Source: Demequina activiva
GTDB taxonomy: Bacteria > Actinomycetota > Actinomycetes > Actinomycetales > Demequinaceae
Assembly (NCBI RefSeq): GCF_016862815.1
Contig: NZ_BONR01000002.1
Span: forward strand, 248,001-312,000
Length of the DNA: 64,000 bases
Direction of reading: 5' to 3'
Shown: one piece after another, positions 17,779 through 26,861 of the stretch
Layout of the letters: each line of letters opens with the position of its first letter
How positions within the stretch are numbered: the first letter of the stretch is position 1
The notes under the pieces: generated by a model
The model's database searches: none
What the model saw: only the letters and a program-made list of their open reading frames with translations
Told to the model about the DNA's origin: nothing
Translations under genes and position numbers: made by a program

Positions 17779-17780
17779 GC

Positions 17781-19301
17781 GTGCGCGTCGCGGGGATCGA
17801 GACCGAGTACGGGATCGTCGATCCCGCGCAGCCGCAGGCCAACCCCATCCTGCTGTCCTCGCGGCTCGTGAGCGCCTGCCGGCTGTGGGCCAACGGTCGC
17901 ACGGCGCCGTGGGACTACGGCGGCGAGGACCCGCTCCAGGACCAGCGCGGGATGCGGCGCGACCGTGCGAAGGCAGGCGCGGACATGCTCACCGACGTGC
18001 ACGAGTGGGACCCGGCGCACGGGCGCATCTCGCTGCGCCGGCGGCGCGGATCGTGGGAGGACCCCGCCCATCTGAACGCGGTGCTCTCGAACGGCGCGCG
18101 CTTCTACGTCGACCACGCGCACCCGGAGTACTCGGGGCCCGAGGTCGCGACGGCCCACGAGGCCGTGGTGTGGGACCGCGCGGGAGACGCCATCGCGCTC
18201 GCAGCCGCCGAGCGCTACGCCGTCGAGGAGGACCTCCGCGTCGAGCTGTACAAGAACAACGTGGATGGCAAGGGCGCGAGCTACGGCACGCACGAGAACT
18301 TCCTGGTGCGCCGCGACGTCGACTTCGACGAGCTCGCGCGACTCATCACCAGCCACCTCGTGACGCGACAGGTGGTGGTGGGAGCCGGGCGCGTAGGCCT
18401 CGGCCAACGCGGCGAGCGCCCCGGTTTCCAGATCTCCCAGCGCGCCGACTACATGGAGACCGAGATCGGGCTCGAGACCACGCTGCGCCGGCCCATCGTC
18501 AACACCAGGGACGAGCCGCACGCCGATCGCAAGCGCTGGCGCCGGCTGCACGTGATCATCGGCGACGCCAACTGCCTCGACGTTCCCACGTTCCTCAAGG
18601 TCGGCACCACCTCGCTCGTGCTGTCCGCGATCGAGGCCGAGGACGAGCGTCTCGACGCGCTGGTGCTCGCGGAGCCGGTCGCGGCGGTGTCGCGCATCTC
18701 GCATGACCTGTCGCTGCGCGCCGAGCTGCCGCTGGCCTCCGGGGAGGTCGCCACGGCCCTCGAGATCCAGCGCGCGCTGCTGACGATCGCGCGGGACTAC
18801 GCGGCCGATGCCGACGACGTCCAGGTGATCGCGCGCTGGGAGCAGGTGCTGGACGCCTTGGGACGGGACATCTTCTCCGCCTCCAAGGACGTCGAGTGGG
18901 TCGCGAAGCTGCAGCTGCTGGGACGACTGCGCGACAAGCACAGCGCGCCCGGCCCCGACGGCGCGGTCGCGCCGCTGCCGTGGACGGACCCGCGACTGGC
19001 GGCGCTCGACCTCCAGTGGAGCCGCCTGGGCGACGGCTGGGCCGCGCGTCTGAGCGCGGCTGGCGCGGTGACGCGGCTCACGGACGATGCGGAGGTCGCG
19101 GCCGCGGTGCATGCGGCTCCGCAGAGCACCAGAGCCGCCGTGAGGGGCGCGTTCGTCGGCGCCCACCCAGAGCTGGTCGATGCCGCCGGGTGGTCCACCG
19201 TGGTGCTCGACCGCGAGACGGCGCATGGCCGCCTCGAGGTGCTGCATCTGGATGACCCCCTGCAGACCTCGCACCCGCTGCTGGAGCAGCTCGACGGCTG
19301 A
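17781..19301 (+). CDS. dop: Pup deamidase/depupylase Dop
   Basis: A 506-residue carboxylate-amine ligase-like enzyme. It deamidates the C-terminal Gln of Pup to Glu and removes Pup from targets. The ATP/Mg motif GIETEYGI is at residues 4-11, and the catalytic Asp in RFYVDHAHPEYS is residue 111. Conserved NNVDGKGASYGTHENF and NTRDEPHAD segments follow. The start is GTG. Its stop codon (TGA, 19299-19301) is in the same frame as pafA, and that frame has no further stop until the end of pafA. Confidence 0.94.
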   Translation: MRVAGIETEYGIVDPAQPQANPILLSSRLVSACRLWANGRTAPWDYGGEDPLQDQRGMRRDRAKAGADMLTDVHEWDPAHGRISLRRRRGSWEDPAHLNAVLSNGARFYVDHAHPEYSGPEVATAHEAVVWDRAGDAIALAAAERYAVEEDLRVELYKNNVDGKGASYGTHENFLVRRDVDFDELARLITSHLVTRQVVVGAGRVGLGQRGERPGFQISQRADYMETEIGLETTLRRPIVNTRDEPHADRKRWRRLHVIIGDANCLDVPTFLKVGTTSLVLSAIEAEDERLDALVLAEPVAAVSRISHDLSLRAELPLASGEVATALEIQRALLTIARDYAADADDVQVIARWEQVLDALGRDIFSASKDVEWVAKLQLLGRLRDKHSAPGPDGAVAPLPWTDPRLAALDLQWSRLGDGWAARLSAAGAVTRLTDDAEVAAAVHAAPQSTRAAVRGAFVGAHPELVDAAGWSTVVLDRETAHGRLEVLHLDDPLQTSHPLLEQLDG

Positions 19302-19338
19302 GCCTCACGGCGCATCGGCCGTGGCGCCTGGCCGGGTC

Positions 19339-19344
19339 TAGACT
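19339..19344 (+). promoter_or_regulatory. Leaderless -10 element for pup
   Basis: TAGACT ends 6 bases before the ATG at 19351. Confidence 0.65.
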
Positions 19345-19350
19345 CGACGC

Positions 19351-19530
19351 ATGCCCCAGACGCACGCCTCCGGACAGCCCTACGAGGACGACGCCCCCGA
19401 GCCCGCACCTCCCGCCGCCAAGGCGGAGAGCTCGGACGCCCTCGACAGCCTGCTCGACGAGATCGACGACTCGCTGCAGACCAACGCGGAGCAGTTCGTG
19501 CGCTCGTTCGTCCAGAAGGGCGGGCAGTAG
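19351..19530 (+). CDS. pup: Prokaryotic ubiquitin-like protein Pup (Gln form)
   Basis: A 59-residue Pup. It has a disordered N-terminal half and a helix-forming C-terminal half (DALDSLLDEIDDSLQTNAEQ) that binds the ARC coiled coil in known systems. It ends in KGGQ, so Dop must deamidate the Gln before PafA can ligate it to lysines. The gene has its own leaderless promoter after dop. In proteasome-bearing actinobacteria prcB and prcA usually follow pup; here PafA sequence begins about 65 bases after the pup stop. Confidence 0.97.
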   Translation: MPQTHASGQPYEDDAPEPAPPAAKAESSDALDSLLDEIDDSLQTNAEQFVRSFVQKGGQ

Positions 19531-19595
19531 CCTCGTCCGCTGCACCAGGAGCGGTCTCCGCTGACGTCCCGCCCCCGCTCGAGGTCGACCCCGCT

Positions 19596-20975
19596 CGCCG
19601 CATCTTCGGACTCGAGACCGAGTTCGGGCTGCACCTCGACGCCCCGAACGCGCGCGCTGTCACGCCGGAGGAGGTCGCCGGTCACCTGTTCCATTCGGTG
19701 GTGAAGTGGGGGCGCTCGTCGAACGTCTTCCTGCCCAACGCGTCGCGCCTGTACATCGACGTGGGCGCGCACCCGGAGTACGCGACCGCCGAGTGCGACA
19801 CGCTCACGGACCTCATCGCCTCGGACAAGGCCGGCGAGCGCATCGTGCACGGACTGGTCGAGGAGGGCGAGAGGCGCCTCGCGGACGCCGGGATCGACGG
19901 CACGATCCACCTGTACAAGAACAACGTCGACTCGGCGGGCAACAGCTACGGGTGCCACGAGAACTACCTGGTGCGGCGGCGTGCGGACTTCCGGGCCTTC
20001 GCATCGGCGCTCCTGCCGTTCCTCATCACCCGGCAGATCGTGACCGGCGCGGGCACCATCACCCGCAGTCCCGCGGGAGCGCACTACAGCTTCTCGCCGC
20101 GGGCGGACCACATGTGGGAAGGGCTGTCCTCCGCGACCACCCGCTCGCGACCCATGATCAACACCCGTGACGAGCCGCACGCGAACGCCGAGCTCTACCG
20201 CCGCATGCACGTGATCGTGGGCGACTCCTCGATGTCGGAGACCACCACCCTGCTCAAGGTGGGCGCGACGGACCTGATCCTGCGGATCATGGAGGCGCGC
20301 CAACCGCTGCCCGACCTCGCGCTGGCCAAGGAGATGCAGGCCATCCGCGACGTCGCCCACGACCTCACGGGGGAGGCCACCGTCGAGCTCGCGGACGGTC
20401 GTCGGCTCACCGCGGTGCAGATCCAGAGCACGTACCTCGACCTGGTCCGCGCGCACGTCGGCGGCGTCATCGAGCCCACGCCGGAGGTCGAGCGCATCCT
20501 CGACCTGTGGGAGCGCGGCATCGAGGCCGTCCGCACGCAGGACCTCTCGCAGGTGGACACGGAGCTGGACTGGGCCATCAAGCTGCGGCTCATCGAGCGC
20601 TACCAGGCCCGGCTGGGGTGCGCGCTCGACGACCCGCGCCTGGCGCGCCTCGAGCTCGCGTACCACGACATCTCGCCCACGCGGGGCCTGTTCCACCGGC
20701 TGCAGCGCGACGGGCTCGCCGCGACGGTGGTCGAGGACGCCGCGATCCAGCACGCGACGACGGCGCCGCCCGCCACCACCCGTGCGGCGCTGCGAGGACG
20801 CTTCGTCTCCGCGGCCGTCGCTGCCGGCCAGGACTTCACCGTCGACTGGGTGCACCTCAAGCTTGCCGGCGGCTCGAAGCGAACAGTCCTGCTCAAGGAC
20901 CCGTTCCGGAACACGGACGAGCGTGTGGACGTTCTGCTGACGGCGCTGGAGGACCCCTCCGCGCCGGTAGACTGA
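19596..20975 (+). CDS. pafA: Pup-protein ligase PafA (start codon unresolved)
   Basis: PafA attaches the C-terminal glutamate of Pup to substrate lysines. Homology begins at RRIFGLETEFGL (ATP/Mg motif) and runs the full length: WGRSSNVFLPN, the catalytic Asp in RLYIDVGAHPEYATAECD, NNVDSAGNSYGCHENY, NTRDEPHAN and the C-terminal VDWVHLKL and KDPFR. About 459 residues match the family length of about 450. The reading frame is intact but has no ATG, GTG or TTG between the dop stop and 19698, which lies inside the enzyme. The coordinate 19596 is homology-based, not a start codon. See the separate finding. Confidence 0.9.
   Translation, partial: RRIFGLETEFGLHLDAPNARAVTPEEVAGHLFHSVVKWGRSSNVFLPNASRLYIDVGAHPEYATAECDTLTDLIASDKAGERIVHGLVEEGERRLADAGIDGTIHLYKNNVDSAGNSYGCHENYLVRRRADFRAFASALLPFLITRQIVTGAGTITRSPAGAHYSFSPRADHMWEGLSSATTRSRPMINTRDEPHANAELYRRMHVIVGDSSMSETTTLLKVGATDLILRIMEARQPLPDLALAKEMQAIRDVAHDLTGEATVELADGRRLTAVQIQSTYLDLVRAHVGGVIEPTPEVERILDLWERGIEAVRTQDLSQVDTELDWAIKLRLIERYQARLGCALDDPRLARLELAYHDISPTRGLFHRLQRDGLAATVVEDAAIQHATTAPPATTRAALRGRFVSAAVAAGQDFTVDWVHLKLAGGSKRTVLLKDPFRNTDERVDVLLTALEDPSAPVD
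20968..20973 (+). promoter_or_regulatory. Candidate -10 element for the FKBP gene
   Basis: TAGACT overlaps the pafA stop and would give a leader of about 30 bases containing GAAAGGG before the GTG at 21009. Confidence 0.45.
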
Positions 20976-21008
20976 CGGCACCCCCTCACCTGTTTCGAAA
21001 GGGCATCC

Positions 21009-21950
21009 GTGCGCCGCCTTGCCGTTCTCGCCGTCGCCAGCGTGACCGCGCTGGCGCTCTCGGCGTGCTCGAACGACAGCGAGGCTCCGGACGCGAGCGC
21101 GTCGCCCTCGGGCGGCGTCGAGGCCATCACGGTCGCGCAGTCCGAGACCCTCGCGCCTGACATCGAGTTCACCGCAGGCCTCGACTACGACGTCGAGGAG
21201 ACCCAGGTGCTGTGGGAGGGCGAGGGCGAGCCCCTGGTCGCGGACCAGGCCCTGCTGCTCGACGTCTACGGCGAGTCCTTGGTCGACGGCACCGTGATCA
21301 TCAACACCTTCGACGGCACGCCCACGCCCAACCTGCTGAGCCGCGAGATGATCGGCGATGCGATGTACGACGCGCTGTTGGGCGTGCGCGTGGGTGCGCG
21401 CGTGCTCGTCGTGACGCCTCCCGGCGACGGAGTCGCGGAGAGCGAGCCCATCGCGCTGGTGGTGGACGTGCTCCCGACCCGCCCGGTCGGAGACGAGGTG
21501 CCGCCCGCGGAGGGCATGCCCACGGTGAGCACGCTGAGCTCCGGCGAGCCCCAGGTGACCATCCATGACGGCGTCGAGCCCACGGGCGACCTGCAGGTCT
21601 CGACGCTGGTGCGCGGCTCCGGGCCGCAGATCTCGCCCGCGTCCCACGTGCTCGCGAACTACTCGATCGTGTACTACGCGGACAGCCCTGCGGACAAGGA
21701 CGCTGGCCTCGAGGCCGGCGAGCAGTGGGCGGCCGGCGACGTGTTCGACTCCTCCTGGGCCGCCGAGCGCGAGCCGCTGCTGGTCGACATGGACGAGGTC
21801 TCCGCGGTCCCCGGTCTCCAGCAGGGCCTGCTGGACCAGACGCAGGGCTCCCAGGTGATGATGGTCGTGCCGCCGTCGCTGGGCTACCCGGCGCTGGGCA
21901 CCATGGTGTTCGTCGTGGACATCCTCGACGTGTGGAACCCGGAGGGATGA
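21009..21950 (+). CDS. FKBP-type peptidyl-prolyl isomerase lipoprotein
   Basis: A 313-residue exported protein. The signal peptide ends in the lipobox LSAC (lipidated Cys20), followed by a Ser/Asp/Pro-rich linker. Two FKBP-like repeats follow (about 75-155 and 200-313). The second keeps the [32 protein letters not shown] and VFVVDILDV pattern of active domains; the first is more divergent. It would assist folding of exported proteins outside the membrane. The GTG start has GAAAGGG upstream. It is followed with overlap by hisF. Confidence 0.88.
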   Translation: MRRLAVLAVASVTALALSACSNDSEAPDASASPSGGVEAITVAQSETLAPDIEFTAGLDYDVEETQVLWEGEGEPLVADQALLLDVYGESLVDGTVIINTFDGTPTPNLLSREMIGDAMYDALLGVRVGARVLVVTPPGDGVAESEPIALVVDVLPTRPVGDEVPPAEGMPTVSTLSSGEPQVTIHDGVEPTGDLQVSTLVRGSGPQISPASHVLANYSIVYYADSPADKDAGLEAGEQWAAGDVFDSSWAAEREPLLVDMDEVSAVPGLQQGLLDQTQGSQVMMVVPPSLGYPALGTMVFVVDILDVWNPEG

Positions 21951-22720
21951 TGGGCGTCGCCGTGCGAGTGATCCCGTGCCTCGACGTCGACGCGGGTCGC
22001 GTGGTCAAGGGCGTCAACTTCGTGGACCTGCGCGACGCGGGCGACCCCGTCGAGCTGGCTCGCGCGTACGGCGCCGCCGGCGCGGACGAGGTCACGTTCC
22101 TCGATGTCACGGCGTCCGTGGACGGCCGCGACACCACCTACGACGTGGTGGGACGGACCGCGGACACGGTGTTCGTGCCGCTGACCGTGGGCGGCGGAGT
22201 GCGCACTCCTGACGACGTGGATCGGCTGCTGCGCGCGGGAGCGGACAAGGTGGGCGTCAACACCGCCGCGATCGAGCGCCCTGAGCTGATCGCTGAGATC
22301 GCCGAGCGGTTCGGCTCCCAGGTGCTCGTCCTGTCCGTCGACGCCCGCCGCTGCGGACCCGACACGGTCACCGCCTCGGGCTACGAGGTGACGACCCACG
22401 GCGGCAAGAAGGGCACCGGCATCGACGCGGTCGAGTGGGCACGCCGCGGCGCCGAGCTGGGCGCCGGCGAGATCCTGCTGAACTCGATGGACGCCGACGG
22501 CACCACCGCTGGCTTCGACCTCGAGATGATCCGCGAGGTGCGCGCCGTCGTCGACGTCCCCCTCATCGCGTCGGGCGGAGCGGGCACGGCGGAGCACTTC
22601 GTCGAGGCCGCGCGAGCCGGAGCCGACGCGGTGCTGGCGGCCAGCGTCTTCCACTTCGGCACGCTCTCGATCGCGCAGGTCAAGCAGGCCATGCGCGACG
22701 CGGGAATCGAGGTCAGGTGA
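21950..22720 (+). CDS. hisF: Imidazole glycerol phosphate synthase subunit HisF
   Basis: A 256-residue (beta/alpha)8 barrel. With HisH it converts PRFAR and ammonia to imidazole glycerol phosphate and AICAR. Catalytic Asp residues lie in [15 protein letters not shown] and LSVDARR; the phosphate-binding GGGVR and SGGAGT loops are intact. Start choice: two adjacent ATGs (21947, 21950) follow GGAGGG. I prefer 21950, which forms TGATG with the FKBP stop. HisH and HisA are not in the window. Confidence 0.95.
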   Translation: MGVAVRVIPCLDVDAGRVVKGVNFVDLRDAGDPVELARAYGAAGADEVTFLDVTASVDGRDTTYDVVGRTADTVFVPLTVGGGVRTPDDVDRLLRAGADKVGVNTAAIERPELIAEIAERFGSQVLVLSVDARRCGPDTVTASGYEVTTHGGKKGTGIDAVEWARRGAELGAGEILLNSMDADGTTAGFDLEMIREVRAVVDVPLIASGGAGTAEHFVEAARAGADAVLAASVFHFGTLSIAQVKQAMRDAGIEVR

Positions 22721-24588
22721 CCAGGCCTGGGCGCCCGGACGACTACCGCCTGAGCGGATCCTTCAACCGCAAGGCCTTCCAGCTGCTGCGCCACGCGGTG
22801 CGCACCGAGCCGTGGCGGTTCGGCTTCGCGATCCTCGCGGCAGCGGTGTTCTCGATCCTGACGGTGCTGTTCGGCACCCTCCTGGGGAAGATCACGGACG
22901 ACGTCGTCATCCCCGGCGTCGCGGGCGAGGAGATCCAGGGCATCTGGGGCGACATCACCCAGGACCCGCAGGGGGCGATCCTGCTCGCCGGCGCGGCGTT
23001 CCTGGGCATCGGCGTGGTCAACGCGGTGCTGGTGGGGCTGCGACGCGGCGTGCAGGGGATCGCCGTCGCAGGCGTGGGCGCCCGCCACCGTCGCGTGGTC
23101 GCCGATGCGCTGGCCAGCCTTCCGCTCGGATGGCACCGGGCGAACCCCTCGGGCCGACTGCTGTCCGCGATGTCCTCGGACTCCGAGAGCGCGACCAACA
23201 CTCTGCACCCGTTCGCGTTCACCGTGGGTTCCTTCGTGATGATGTTCGCGGCGGGATACTCGATGTGGGTGATGGACCCGTGGCTCGCCGTCACCGGGCT
23301 CGCGGTGGTGCCGGTGATCTTCGCGATCAACCTCGCGTACGAGCGCGTCATCACTCCTCGATGGGATCGGGGTCAGTCGCTGCGCGCGGACGTGTCGACC
23401 ATCGCCCACGAGAGCTTCGAGGGCGGCACGGTCGTGAAGGCGCTGGGTGCCGAGCGTCGCGAGAGCGAGCGCTTCTCCGCGGCCGTGACCGGCCTGCGCG
23501 ACGCGGACATCACCGTGGGGCGCACGAGCGCGTGGTTCGAGCCGCTCATGGACCTCATCGTGCCGCTGGGGTCCGTGGCTCTGATGGTCGTGGGCGCGGT
23601 TCGCGCCGATGCCGGAGCCGTGACGGTGGGCAACGTGGTCTCCGCCATCTACCTCGTCACGCTGTTGGCGGTCCCCATCCGCGGGCTGGGCTGGGTGCTG
23701 GGGCAGATGCCCCAGGCGCTGGTGGCGTTCCGTCGCGTGGGGGAGATCTCCCAGGCCGCGACCGAGGTGGACGAGCCGGGTCACCGCCAGGTCTCGAGGG
23801 CCGGTGCCGGCGCGGTGAGCTTCTCCGGGGCGGACATCGGCGCCGACGACGGCGACGGCAACCTCGCGGTCATCCTGCGCGACGTGTCGCTCGCTCTCGA
23901 GCCGGGCACGGTGACCGCGCTCGTGGGCGCCACCGGCGCGGGCAAGACCACCGTCGCGCTCGCCGCGGCGCGACTGGCGCGCCCCACGGAGGGCGCGATC
24001 ACGCTGGATGACGTGGACCTGGAGACCATCGCCTCGCTGGGCGATCACGTGGCGCTGGTGCCGCAGACGGCCTTCGTGTTCGCCGGCTCGGTGCGCGACA
24101 ACGTCACGCTGGGCGAGGACTACGACGACGATCAGGTCTGGGATGCGTTGCACCGCGCCAACGTGATCGACGTGGTCGAGAAGCTGTCGGGGGAGCGCGG
24201 CGCCGGGCTGGACGCGACGCTCGCCGAGCGCGGCATGAACCTGTCGGGTGGCCAGCGTCAACGCCTCGCCCTCGCCCGCGCCCTCGTGCGACGGCCCCGC
24301 GTGCTGGTGCTCGACGACGCGACCAGCGCCGTCGATCCTCGGGTGGAGCAGGAGATCCTGCGCGGACTGAGCGCAGACGGCGCCGGTCCCACCGTCCTGA
24401 TCATCGCGTACCGCCTGGCATCGATCCTGCTCGCCGATCACGTGGTGCACGTGGACTCCGGATCGGTGGTCGACGCGGGCACGCACCGCGAGCTCATCGA
24501 GCGCGATCCCGGCTACCGCGAGCTCGTCCTCGCGTACGAGGAGGACTCGCGCCGTCAGGCGGACGAGGAAGCGGGGTACGTGGGATGA
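22717..24588 (+). CDS. ABC exporter subunit with degenerate ATP site (TMD-NBD)
   Basis: A 623-residue half transporter with six transmembrane helices (about 35-330) and a nucleotide-binding domain (about 360-610). Walker [10 protein letters not shown] (about 403) and signature LSGGQRQRL are canonical. The Walker B ends LDDATSAVD with Asp instead of the catalytic Glu, and the switch His is Tyr in IAYRLAS. Such a half forms the non-hydrolysing site of a heterodimer. The start GTG overlaps hisF by 4 bases. The partner follows with a 4-base overlap. The substrate is unknown, probably a drug, lipid or peptide. Confidence 0.9.
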   Translation: MTRPGRPDDYRLSGSFNRKAFQLLRHAVRTEPWRFGFAILAAAVFSILTVLFGTLLGKITDDVVIPGVAGEEIQGIWGDITQDPQGAILLAGAAFLGIGVVNAVLVGLRRGVQGIAVAGVGARHRRVVADALASLPLGWHRANPSGRLLSAMSSDSESATNTLHPFAFTVGSFVMMFAAGYSMWVMDPWLAVTGLAVVPVIFAINLAYERVITPRWDRGQSLRADVSTIAHESFEGGTVVKALGAERRESERFSAAVTGLRDADITVGRTSAWFEPLMDLIVPLGSVALMVVGAVRADAGAVTVGNVVSAIYLVTLLAVPIRGLGWVLGQMPQALVAFRRVGEISQAATEVDEPGHRQVSRAGAGAVSFSGADIGADDGDGNLAVILRDVSLALEPGTVTALVGATGAGKTTVALAAARLARPTEGAITLDDVDLETIASLGDHVALVPQTAFVFAGSVRDNVTLGEDYDDDQVWDALHRANVIDVVEKLSGERGAGLDATLAERGMNLSGGQRQRLALARALVRRPRVLVLDDATSAVDPRVEQEILRGLSADGAGPTVLIIAYRLASILLADHVVHVDSGSVVDAGTHRELIERDPGYRELVLAYEEDSRRQADEEAGYVG

Positions 24589-26372
24589 GCGCCGCAGACG
24601 ACGACACGATGACCGTGCGCCACATGTTCCGGCGCGGCCTCGAGGTGAGCCCGGAGTTCCGCGTGGGACTCGCCGTCACCCTGGTGCTCGCGACCTTCGC
24701 CGCGATGGGCCGGGCGGCGGTGCCGTTCCTGACGCAGCGCGTGACGGACGAGGGTCTGCTCGCGCCGGGCGGCGTGGACGTGCCGCTGGTGGTCGCCTAC
24801 GCGAGCGCGGGCTCCGTGGTGCTCGTGATCGCCGCGATCCTTGCCTGGCGCGTGCGCGTACGCATGGTCAGCGCGTCGGAGAAGGGCCTGGCGACCCTGC
24901 GCGTGCGCGCGTTCGACAAGGTCCACGAGCTGTCCGTCCTCACGCAGAACGAGGAGCAGCGAGGGCGCTACGTCTCGCGTGTCACCGGCGACGTGGAGAC
25001 CATGCGCGACCTCATGCAGTGGACCGGGGCGGCGATGATCATCTCCGCGCTCGAGTCCGCGGTGATCTTCGGCGTGATGCTGCTGTACTCGTGGCAGCTG
25101 TCGATCCTGGTCCTGCTCGCCTTCCTGCCGATGGTGGGATCGCTGCTGTGGATCCAGCCGCGGGTGCGCCGCGCATTCCAGGGAGTGCGCTCCAAGATGG
25201 CGGACCTGCTGGGCCGCACCTCCGAGCAGATCGTCGGAGTGGCGACCATTCGCTCCTACGGCGTTCAGCAGCGCATGCGCGACCAGCTGCACGACGAGAT
25301 CGACGACATCCTGGTGGCCGAGCGCAGGGCGTCGATCCTGTCCTCGCTGAACTTCTCGTCCACGGTGATCGGCCAGTCCCTCGCGACCGGCCTGGCGCTC
25401 ATCGGCGGCACCACGCTGGCCCTGCGCGGCCAGCTCAGCGTCGGCACCGTGGTCGCGTTCGCCTTCCTCGTCTACATGTTTGCCGGGCCGCTGATGTGGA
25501 TCATCGAGATGCTCGCGGAGATGCAGCGCGCGGTGGTGGGCTGGAAGCGGGTGCTCGAGCTCGTGGACCAGGAGGTCACCGTCGCTGACCCCGGCGCCGA
25601 GGGCACCCCGATCCCTCACGGACATGGCGAGCTGAGCGTCGAGGGCGTGCGCCTGACCTATCCCGGCGGTCCCGAGGTGCTGAAGGGCATCGATCTGGAG
25701 GTCCCGGCGGGCAAGCGCATCGCCCTGGTGGGACAGACCGGCTCGGGCAAGACGTCCCTGGCCCGACTGCTGTCCCGGTTCTTCGACCCCTCGGAGGGAA
25801 CGGTCCGCGTGGGCGGCGTCGACCTGCGACGCGTGCCCGTGACGTCGCTGCGCCGCTCCGTGGCCGTGGTCCCCCAGGAGGGCTTCCTCTTCGACGGCAC
25901 CATCCGCAGCAACCTCGCCTACGCGCTGCCGGAGTCCTCCGCCGACGACCTCGAGCACCGCGCGCTGGCGGCGTTCGAGTCCTTGGGACTCGACGCCTGG
26001 CTCGAAGCGCTGCCCTCAGGCATCGACACTCCGGTGGGGCCGCGCGGCGAGCTGCTGAGCGCTGGAGAGCGCCAGCTCGTGTCGATCGCGCGCGCCTACC
26101 TGCGCGATCCGGACCTGCTGATCCTCGACGAGGCCACCAGTGCGGTGGATCCCGCGACCGAGGTACGCATCTCGCGCGCCCTCGAGGGCCTCATGCAGGG
26201 CCGCACCGCAGTGGTGATCGCGCACCGCCTGTCGACGGCAGAGCGCGCGGACCTGGTCGCGGTGATGGAGCAGGGCGAGCTCGTCGAGGTCGGTCCTCAC
26301 CGCGAGCTCGTGAACGCGGGTGGCATCTACGCAGGTCTGTACGCGGCCTGGGTGTCCCAGACTCGCGACTGA
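24585..26372 (+). CDS. ABC exporter subunit with active ATP site (TMD-NBD)
   Basis: A 595-residue half transporter, six transmembrane helices then the nucleotide-binding domain. Walker A GQTGSGKTS, Walker B LLILDEATSAVD with the catalytic Glu, and IAHRLST with the switch His are canonical. Its signature is altered to LSAGERQLV, which completes the degenerate site formed with the partner's Walker motifs. This reciprocal pattern is typical of asymmetric heterodimeric exporters of the TmrAB/BmrCD kind. ATGA overlap couples it to the preceding gene. Confidence 0.92.
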   Translation: MSAADDDTMTVRHMFRRGLEVSPEFRVGLAVTLVLATFAAMGRAAVPFLTQRVTDEGLLAPGGVDVPLVVAYASAGSVVLVIAAILAWRVRVRMVSASEKGLATLRVRAFDKVHELSVLTQNEEQRGRYVSRVTGDVETMRDLMQWTGAAMIISALESAVIFGVMLLYSWQLSILVLLAFLPMVGSLLWIQPRVRRAFQGVRSKMADLLGRTSEQIVGVATIRSYGVQQRMRDQLHDEIDDILVAERRASILSSLNFSSTVIGQSLATGLALIGGTTLALRGQLSVGTVVAFAFLVYMFAGPLMWIIEMLAEMQRAVVGWKRVLELVDQEVTVADPGAEGTPIPHGHGELSVEGVRLTYPGGPEVLKGIDLEVPAGKRIALVGQTGSGKTSLARLLSRFFDPSEGTVRVGGVDLRRVPVTSLRRSVAVVPQEGFLFDGTIRSNLAYALPESSADDLEHRALAAFESLGLDAWLEALPSGIDTPVGPRGELLSAGERQLVSIARAYLRDPDLLILDEATSAVDPATEVRISRALEGLMQGRTAVVIAHRLSTAERADLVAVMEQGELVEVGPHRELVNAGGIYAGLYAAWVSQTRD

Positions 26373-26485
26373 GCCGGTCCATCGGCGTCGCCCTCCGACG
26401 TGGATGCCTCGTCCTCCTGCTCGGCCGTGGACGATGACGATGGCGCCGAACGCTGGGAGGGGGCTGGGGGTGCGTGACGATCTGG

Positions 26486-26491
26486 AAGGAT
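26486..26491 (+). promoter_or_regulatory. Candidate leaderless -10 element for hisI
   Basis: AAGGAT, a one-base variant of TANNNT, ends 7 bases before the ATG at 26499. Confidence 0.4.
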
Positions 26492-26498
26492 GGTCGGC

Positions 26499-26861
26499 AT
26501 GTCCCTGGATCCTCAGATCGCCGAGCGTCTCAAGCGTTCCGACGACGGCCTCGTGTGCGCGGTCGTCCAGGATCGCGCCACCCGCGAGGTCCTCATGGTC
26601 GCGTGGATGAACGACGAGGCCCTTCACCAGACGTTGACGACCGGCCGGGCGGTGTACTGGAGCCGCTCTCGGGGCGAGCTGTGGCGCAAGGGCGACACCT
26701 CCGGCCACATCCAGGAGGTCCACCGCGTCGAGATCGACTGCGACGGAGACGCGCTGCTGGTGACAGTCACCCAGCACGGACCCGCGTGCCACACCGGCGC
26801 CACCACCTGCTTCCAGGCCGGGGGAGACCTGCACGCCGTGGACGCGGAGAGCCTCGCATGA
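26499..26861 (+). CDS. hisI: Phosphoribosyl-AMP cyclohydrolase HisI
   Basis: A 120-residue zinc and magnesium enzyme for the third step of histidine synthesis, opening the adenine ring of PR-AMP. The family segments [17 protein letters not shown], the Asp cluster [10 protein letters not shown] and the zinc cysteines of CHTGATTCF are present. It is the monofunctional form without the HisE domain. An ATG at 26490 is also in frame; the 26499 start fits the promoter spacing. It overlaps trpE by 4 bases (ATGA), joining his and trp. Confidence 0.93.
   Translation: MSLDPQIAERLKRSDDGLVCAVVQDRATREVLMVAWMNDEALHQTLTTGRAVYWSRSRGELWRKGDTSGHIQEVHRVEIDCDGDALLVTVTQHGPACHTGATTCFQAGGDLHAVDAESLA

Noticed and set aside
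19531..19595. Possible prcB/prcA remnants between pup and pafA
   Set aside because: Only 65 bases separate the pup stop from PafA homology, with nothing resembling proteasome subunits.
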